Shown here piece after piece: positions 60,697-64,000 of a DNA stretch of 64,000 bases. Position 1 is the first letter of the stretch; each line of letters begins with the position of its first letter. The translations under genes and the position numbers were made by a program. Location of the stretch: NCBI RefSeq assembly GCF_000744785.1, contig NZ_JQMO01000002.1, positions 1,798,001-1,862,000 on the forward strand, read 5' to 3'. The notes beneath the pieces were generated by a model that was not told the DNA's origin, made no database searches, and saw nothing but the letters and a program-made list of their open reading frames with translations. Source of the DNA: Kitasatospora azatica KCTC 9699. Lineage in GTDB: Bacteria > Actinomycetota > Actinomycetes > Streptomycetales > Streptomycetaceae.

Positions 60697-61671
60697 TCAC
60701 AGCCAGTCCTTCCGCACGGCTTCGGCCCCTGCTTGGAAGCGACTTTCGGCGTTCAGACGATTCATCAGGTCTTGCATCATTCGCCGCACTGTCCGCAAGG
60801 ACAGGCCCAGCTTGCGGGCGGCGGACTGGTCCGTGTGGCCATGGCCCAGCAGTTGCAGCAGAGCGCGCTCGGACCCGGTGAGGTCTCGATCGTCACGGGC
60901 GACGGGCTGACCGAAGTCGGCTCCGCTGCGCCACAGTTCGTCGAACAGTGCGCACAAGGGCTGGATGAGGGCCTCACCGCGCAGTTCCAGTGCGCCGCGG
61001 CGGCCGTCACTGGGGTCGGTCGGGACCAGAGCGATGCTGCGGTCAACGATTACCAGTCGGATCGGCAGTAGCGGCACGGTGCGCGTCAAACCGCCCAGAT
61101 CGGCCAACCATCGGGCATAGCGCAGGGTGTCGGGGTCGTTGCGGAAGCTGTCCTGGAAGATGCTGCGGATGACCACTCCGCGCTCCAGTGCCACCTGGTT
61201 GGGGTGTTTGCCGGCTTGAATGGAATCGGGGCGAACGGCTCCCCCGCGCATCAAGGACAGGCATTCCTCGGTCGCGGTCGCTGCGAGTTCCTCAAGGCGG
61301 TCGCGGACGGCTTCGAGCGAGTCCAGCCGCAGGACCATCTCGTCATCGGGTCGTCGGTCGATGTACTCGGCGGAAAGGGCCGCGATCACGGTGCGGGTGC
61401 TCTCTAATTGCTGCTGGCGAAAGAGCAGTTGGTTCTGGTTGTGGGCGAGCAGCCTGGTCAGTCCGACCTCCGGGCTGACGGCCCGCAGAGCATGGGAGTC
61501 GGCCGCGGGCCGCAGCAGCGTCAGTTCCAGCAGTTCGTCGAGTGCTTCACGTGTCTCTGCTTCCGACAGGTGCAGGTGGGCGGCAATCCGGTCGACCCCC
61601 CAGTCCGGCTCGGCTAGCAGGGTCCTGTAGACGTTCTCCGTCAGCGCGCTCAGTCCGAGTGCTTGCAGCAC
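60697..61671 (-). CDS. TrmB/LuxR-type transcriptional regulator (module copy 2)
   Basis: A 324-residue paralogue of the regulator at 8438-9409, sharing domain order and many identical positions: N-terminal TrmB-like winged helix (LGLSALTENVYRTLLAEPDWGVDRIAAHLHLSEAETREALDELLELTLLRP), central sensor (ALERGVVIRSIFQDSFRNDPDTLRYARWLADLGG) and C-terminal LuxR helix-turn-helix (GHTDQSAARKLGLSLRTVRRMMQDLMNRL). A TTA codon (61405-61407, Leu89) suggests dependence on the bldA tRNA, tying it to development. Upstream lies an AT-rich GATGATCATC palindrome (61690-61702). It lies divergent from the small secreted-peptide gene, with an IS remnant in between. Confidence 0.82.
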   Translation of the reverse strand: MLQALGLSALTENVYRTLLAEPDWGVDRIAAHLHLSEAETREALDELLELTLLRPAADSHALRAVSPEVGLTRLLAHNQNQLLFRQQQLESTRTVIAALSAEYIDRRPDDEMVLRLDSLEAVRDRLEELAATATEECLSLMRGGAVRPDSIQAGKHPNQVALERGVVIRSIFQDSFRNDPDTLRYARWLADLGGLTRTVPLLPIRLVIVDRSIALVPTDPSDGRRGALELRGEALIQPLCALFDELWRSGADFGQPVARDDRDLTGSERALLQLLGHGHTDQSAARKLGLSLRTVRRMMQDLMNRLNAESRFQAGAEAVRKDWL

Positions 61672-61734
61672 CGCTCCCCCTCTCGATGTCGATGATCATC
61701 ATCGATGCATGGCGGCCGGAGACGCAATGTCTTC

Positions 61735-62185
61735 TTTCGGATTTGGCGGTTTTACGTGCACAGATGACAGTGGCGGCAATACCGGCGAAGGCCGCGAAGT
61801 GGTCGGGCTTTCGTTCGTGGCGGCGGTGGAGTCGGCAGAAGAGGCCCAGTCAGGCGGTTGGTGCGCTCGATCACCCAGCGGTGCCGACCCAGCTGCCGGG
61901 AGGAGTCGATGCCGCAGCGGGTGATGCGGGCTGGGGTCTGGCGTCGTCTCAGGTGGGTGCGGATGAAGCGGTGGTCGTAGGCCTTGTCGCCGTGGAGCTT
62001 GCCCGGCCGGCGTCGTCCCGGGCCGCGCCGCGAGCGGATCGGTGGGATGGCGTCGACGAGCGGTATCAGGGCCTGGCTGCCATGGACGTCGGCACGGCGG
62101 CAGTTGGGCCCAGGTACACCCGGACGTCACGGCGAACACGATCGCCGCCGGCACCTCACGGTCCCCGTACCGTCTGCGGCCACCA
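61735..62185 (-). pseudogene. Degenerate IS5-family transposase remnant
   Basis: Several frames on the minus strand match IS5-family transposase: an N-terminal GDREVPAAIVFAVTSGCTWAQLPP (about 62090-62165), a C-terminal KLHGDKAYDHRFIRTHLRRRQTP (about 61940-62010) with the catalytic Asp/Tyr, and LGRHRWVIERTNRLTG (about 61860-61910) followed by a frameshifted LHRRHERKPDHFAAFAGIAA. The region between the N- and C-terminal matches is deleted, and frames shift at least twice. Terminal inverted repeats were not identified. It separates regulator copy 2 from its peptide gene. Confidence 0.78.
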
Positions 62186-62383
62186 CCCTGACTTCTAAAT
62201 GATCTTGCACCTAGCTGCCAAGCGACTTGGTGCCATCTCTGTAGCCGTGACATCGCCTTGCGTGGACGGCAGGATCTTTCTCAGCAGCGGAAAGCGCCAC
62301 AAGAACCGGGACGAGAACCGGGACGAATTCCGCGAACAATTCACGGGCACGGCATTGGTTACGAAACAGGGGAGAGAACAGTC

Positions 62384-62557
62384 GTGGGTCACTCAATACG
62401 CATCGTATGCGCTGCCATGGTCGTGGCATTCACCTTCGGCCTGGGCGCCACCGCCGCAAGCGGCGTCGTCGCAGATCGCTCGGCCGCCCAAGGCACCGTC
62501 ACCGGCTCGGGTTTCGACTGGGACAGCAGTCGCCCCGCACCGCCCTCACAGAGTTGA
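62384..62557 (+). CDS. Small secreted peptide (module copy 2)
   Basis: A 57-residue precursor. GTG 62384 has GGGAGAG about 8 nt upstream. The signal peptide is GHSIRIVCAAMVVAFTFGLG followed by ATAASG. The rest has the end motif GFDWDSSRPAPPSQS, sharing G-aromatic-x-W then prolines with the copy-1 peptide (GYGWGYGHPPTP). Both precursors have 57 residues. The stop is 9 nt before the 89-aa gene. Upstream are tandem AGAACCGGGACG units (62302-62325). A secreted signal is the likeliest role; that is inference. Confidence 0.65.
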   Translation: MGHSIRIVCAAMVVAFTFGLGATAASGVVADRSAAQGTVTGSGFDWDSSRPAPPSQS

Positions 62558-62566
62558 CCGGATTCC

Positions 62567-62836
62567 GTGCATTTGGTCGCGGTGACTCTCATCTGTCCTG
62601 ATCCGGCGCCATCGCAGCTGACGGCTGAAGCGGTCACCGATCTGATCTGGGTGCACAGCCAACACGAAGACCGGGTGGAGCACATCCGCACCCGCGTCGA
62701 CCTCAACCGCTGTCGCATCGCTGCCGCGATCATCGCAGCCACTCCGGATGCGGCAGCCGCGAACCTGCGCCGCGTCTGCGAACGCGCTCTGCAGCACACG
62801 CCGGCCCTGCACGGCTGGCGCCTCGTCCTCACGTAA
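62567..62836 (+). CDS. Conserved small protein paired with secreted peptide (copy 2)
   Basis: An 89-residue protein starting GTG 62567 (MHLVAVTLICPDPAP), homologous to the 87-residue protein at 9922: PD at 11-12, DRVEHIR at 35-41, CER-A near 71-74 and a terminal GWR. The gap to the peptide gene is 9 nt, against 7 nt in copy 1. No signal peptide. Its ribosome binding site is weak, consistent with coupling to the peptide ORF. Unlike copy 1 it is not followed by a SARP gene. Confidence 0.7.
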   Translation: MHLVAVTLICPDPAPSQLTAEAVTDLIWVHSQHEDRVEHIRTRVDLNRCRIAAAIIAATPDAAAANLRRVCERALQHTPALHGWRLVLT

Positions 62837-63249
62837 GACCTCCACGAACCAAGCCCACGGCTCTCCTGGCCACATGAGCGCGGTCGCACCGAGAGCTTGA
62901 GGACCACCTGCCCGCCTCCACCCGAACACCTCGGGTCGGCCGAGCACGCGTGATGTCCGCTCGGAAAAAACGCGCCCGACCGCGACAGCCCTGATCGCCG
63001 GCGCAGCGATCGTCACTACAGACTCTTCCGCCTCATCCGCCGGTGTCCGCGTGCCCCGAGGTCCCTGGCCGGCTGCGCCGGCGGGGTGGACCGGCGCCAC
63101 GTGACCCGACTCGAACCGGACCTCCCCGTCAACCCGGCACCGGGGACTCGGCAGTCCGGCCCGTCCGCGGCACAGGCTCACTCCAACGCCCTGGCGGCGG
63201 CCGAGGGCATCTCCTCCATTCCCATTCCCTGAAAGAAGGTTGCTTCGCC

Positions 63250-63690
63250 ATGCGTATGCCCATCCTGACCAAGATCGCTGCCGTTGCGGCCCTTGCGGTG
63301 CCGGCGCTCATCGCGCTTCCCGGGACCGCTCAGGCCTCCACTCCGTCCGGTTGTTCCAGCGTCACGCAGATCGGCAGCACCGCCTACCTCAACGTCGGCG
63401 GGGAGACGTTCGCGTCGGTGAAGCAGTACAAGGGCTGCGGGAAGAACTACTCCTACCTGTACGTGTGGCAGAGCTACCGGTCCTCCCACAGCAGTTGGGA
63501 TGAGTGCGCGGCCATCGTCACCAACGGCGGACACGACGTCCAGGACCCCATGTGCGGCCACAACGACGTGGAGATCTGGTCCTCCGGCGCCGCCACCCTG
63601 TCGCAGTGCACCCAGGCCCTGGGCTTCAACGGGACCGGCCCCATTCCCTACCCCGGCGATGTCGCCGTCAAGACCGACGTCCGCTGCTGA
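63250..63690 (+). CDS. Small secreted Cys-rich protein
   Basis: A 146-residue exported protein. ATG 63250 has GAAAGAAGG about 10 nt upstream. The signal peptide is MRMPILTKIAAVAALAVPALIALPGTAQA (cleavage after AQA). The mature part has six Cys residues (GCSSV, KGCGK, DECAAI, PMCGH, SQCTQ, VRC) and conserved Tyr/Trp residues, suggesting a disulphide-bonded fold. No family is recognised. It could be an extracellular binding protein or inhibitor. The next gene (63961) also starts like a secreted protein. Confidence 0.75.
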   Translation: MRMPILTKIAAVAALAVPALIALPGTAQASTPSGCSSVTQIGSTAYLNVGGETFASVKQYKGCGKNYSYLYVWQSYRSSHSSWDECAAIVTNGGHDVQDPMCGHNDVEIWSSGAATLSQCTQALGFNGTGPIPYPGDVAVKTDVRC

Positions 63691-63755
63691 CCCCTCGGCG
63701 CCACGGCGACCGCCATGGCGCGGGTCCCACAACGGCTGAACTCTCGTACCACTCA

Positions 63756-63770
63756 CCCGGCTTCGCCGGG
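63756..63770 (+). terminator. Short hairpin after the Cys-rich protein gene
   Basis: CCCGGC-TTC-GCCGGG (63756-63770) lies 66 nt after the stop at 63690. Confidence 0.5.
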
Positions 63771-63960
63771 CAGCGGCAAGCGCGCCTGCGCAGACGACGC
63801 CCTTCTCCGCAGCAACCACGCCAGCGACGGCCGCACCCACCAGCGGTGCCGCTGAGCGCTGCCCCAGCCGGGAGCCCTCCATCTGCCCGCTCACCCGCCG
63901 GTGCCCGACACCGGGACGAGGTCAGGGCCGATCCTCCACCGAACCAGAAGGAACCACCAC

Positions 63961-64000
63961 ATGGCATCCGCCATCAAGACCCGCAACACCGCAACCCGAC
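63961..64000 (+). CDS. N-terminus of an unknown protein (partial)
   Basis: ATG 63961 with AGAAGGA about 8 nt upstream begins MASAIKTRNTATR and runs off the window. The length visible is too short to assign a family or to judge export. Confidence 0.55.
   Translation, partial: MASAIKTRNTATR

Noticed and set aside
1..64000. tRNA, rRNA or CRISPR features
   Set aside because: No cloverleaf-type conserved tRNA sequences, rRNA stretches or spaced direct repeats were recognised by eye.

Overview
The window is high-GC actinomycete DNA. Strong G/C third-position bias, GTG starts, GGAGG-type ribosome binding sites, an AfsR/SARP regulator, TrmB/LuxR regulators, a type VII (ESX-like) toxin operon and DUF3048, DUF3761 and DUF5990 proteins all fit Streptomyces, Kitasatospora or Streptacidiphilus. 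The mix of accessory enzymes, truncated genes, repeat expansions and an IS remnant suggests a chromosomal arm rather than the conserved core. I saw no rRNA, tRNA or CRISPR array.

Layout. 0-8.3 kb: small redox protein, secreted phospholipase C-like phosphoesterase, leucine-rich-repeat-variant protein, secreted M1 aminopeptidase, PIG-L deacetylase. 8.4-12.1 kb: a TrmB/LuxR-type regulator divergent from a 57-aa secreted peptide, an 87-aa protein and an AfsR-like SARP. 12.2-26.9 kb: AlkB, a secreted HExxH protein, a FusB-like EF-G-binding protein, RmlB, an EF-G paralogue behind a leader ORF, GAPDH, an anti-sigma-type kinase, a lipoprotein phosphoesterase, an M9 collagenase and a LysR regulator. 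27.0-32.4 kb: a five-gene overlapping operon with a WXG100-like protein and a polymorphic toxin ending in an ADP-ribosyltransferase domain. 32.4-33.0 kb: a decayed flavohaemoprotein fragment. 35.0-40.3 kb: two divergent gene sets of iron/cupin oxygenases plus a flavoprotein. 42.5-49.1 kb: secretory lipase, then a three-gene overlapping operon that looks like bacterial ceramide synthesis (serine palmitoyltransferase-like, GNAT acyltransferase, NAD-dependent reductase), divergent from a condensation-domain acyltransferase. 49.2-59.8 kb: flavin monooxygenase/TetR pair, tyrosinase, AraC/fatty-acid hydroxylase pair and small metabolic genes. 59.8-60.5 kb: three truncated genes joined end to end. 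60.7-62.8 kb: a second copy of the regulator/peptide/small-protein module, interrupted by a degenerate IS5-family element. The window ends in small secreted proteins.

The most novel-looking system is the duplicated regulator, secreted peptide and 87-89-aa protein module (8.4-12.1 kb and 60.7-62.8 kb). In both copies the peptide has 57 residues, a G-aromatic-x-W motif near its end, and lies 7-9 nt before a homologous small gene. It could be a peptide signalling cassette, with copy 1 feeding into a SARP. That function is inferred; the architecture and similarity are visible in the sequence.
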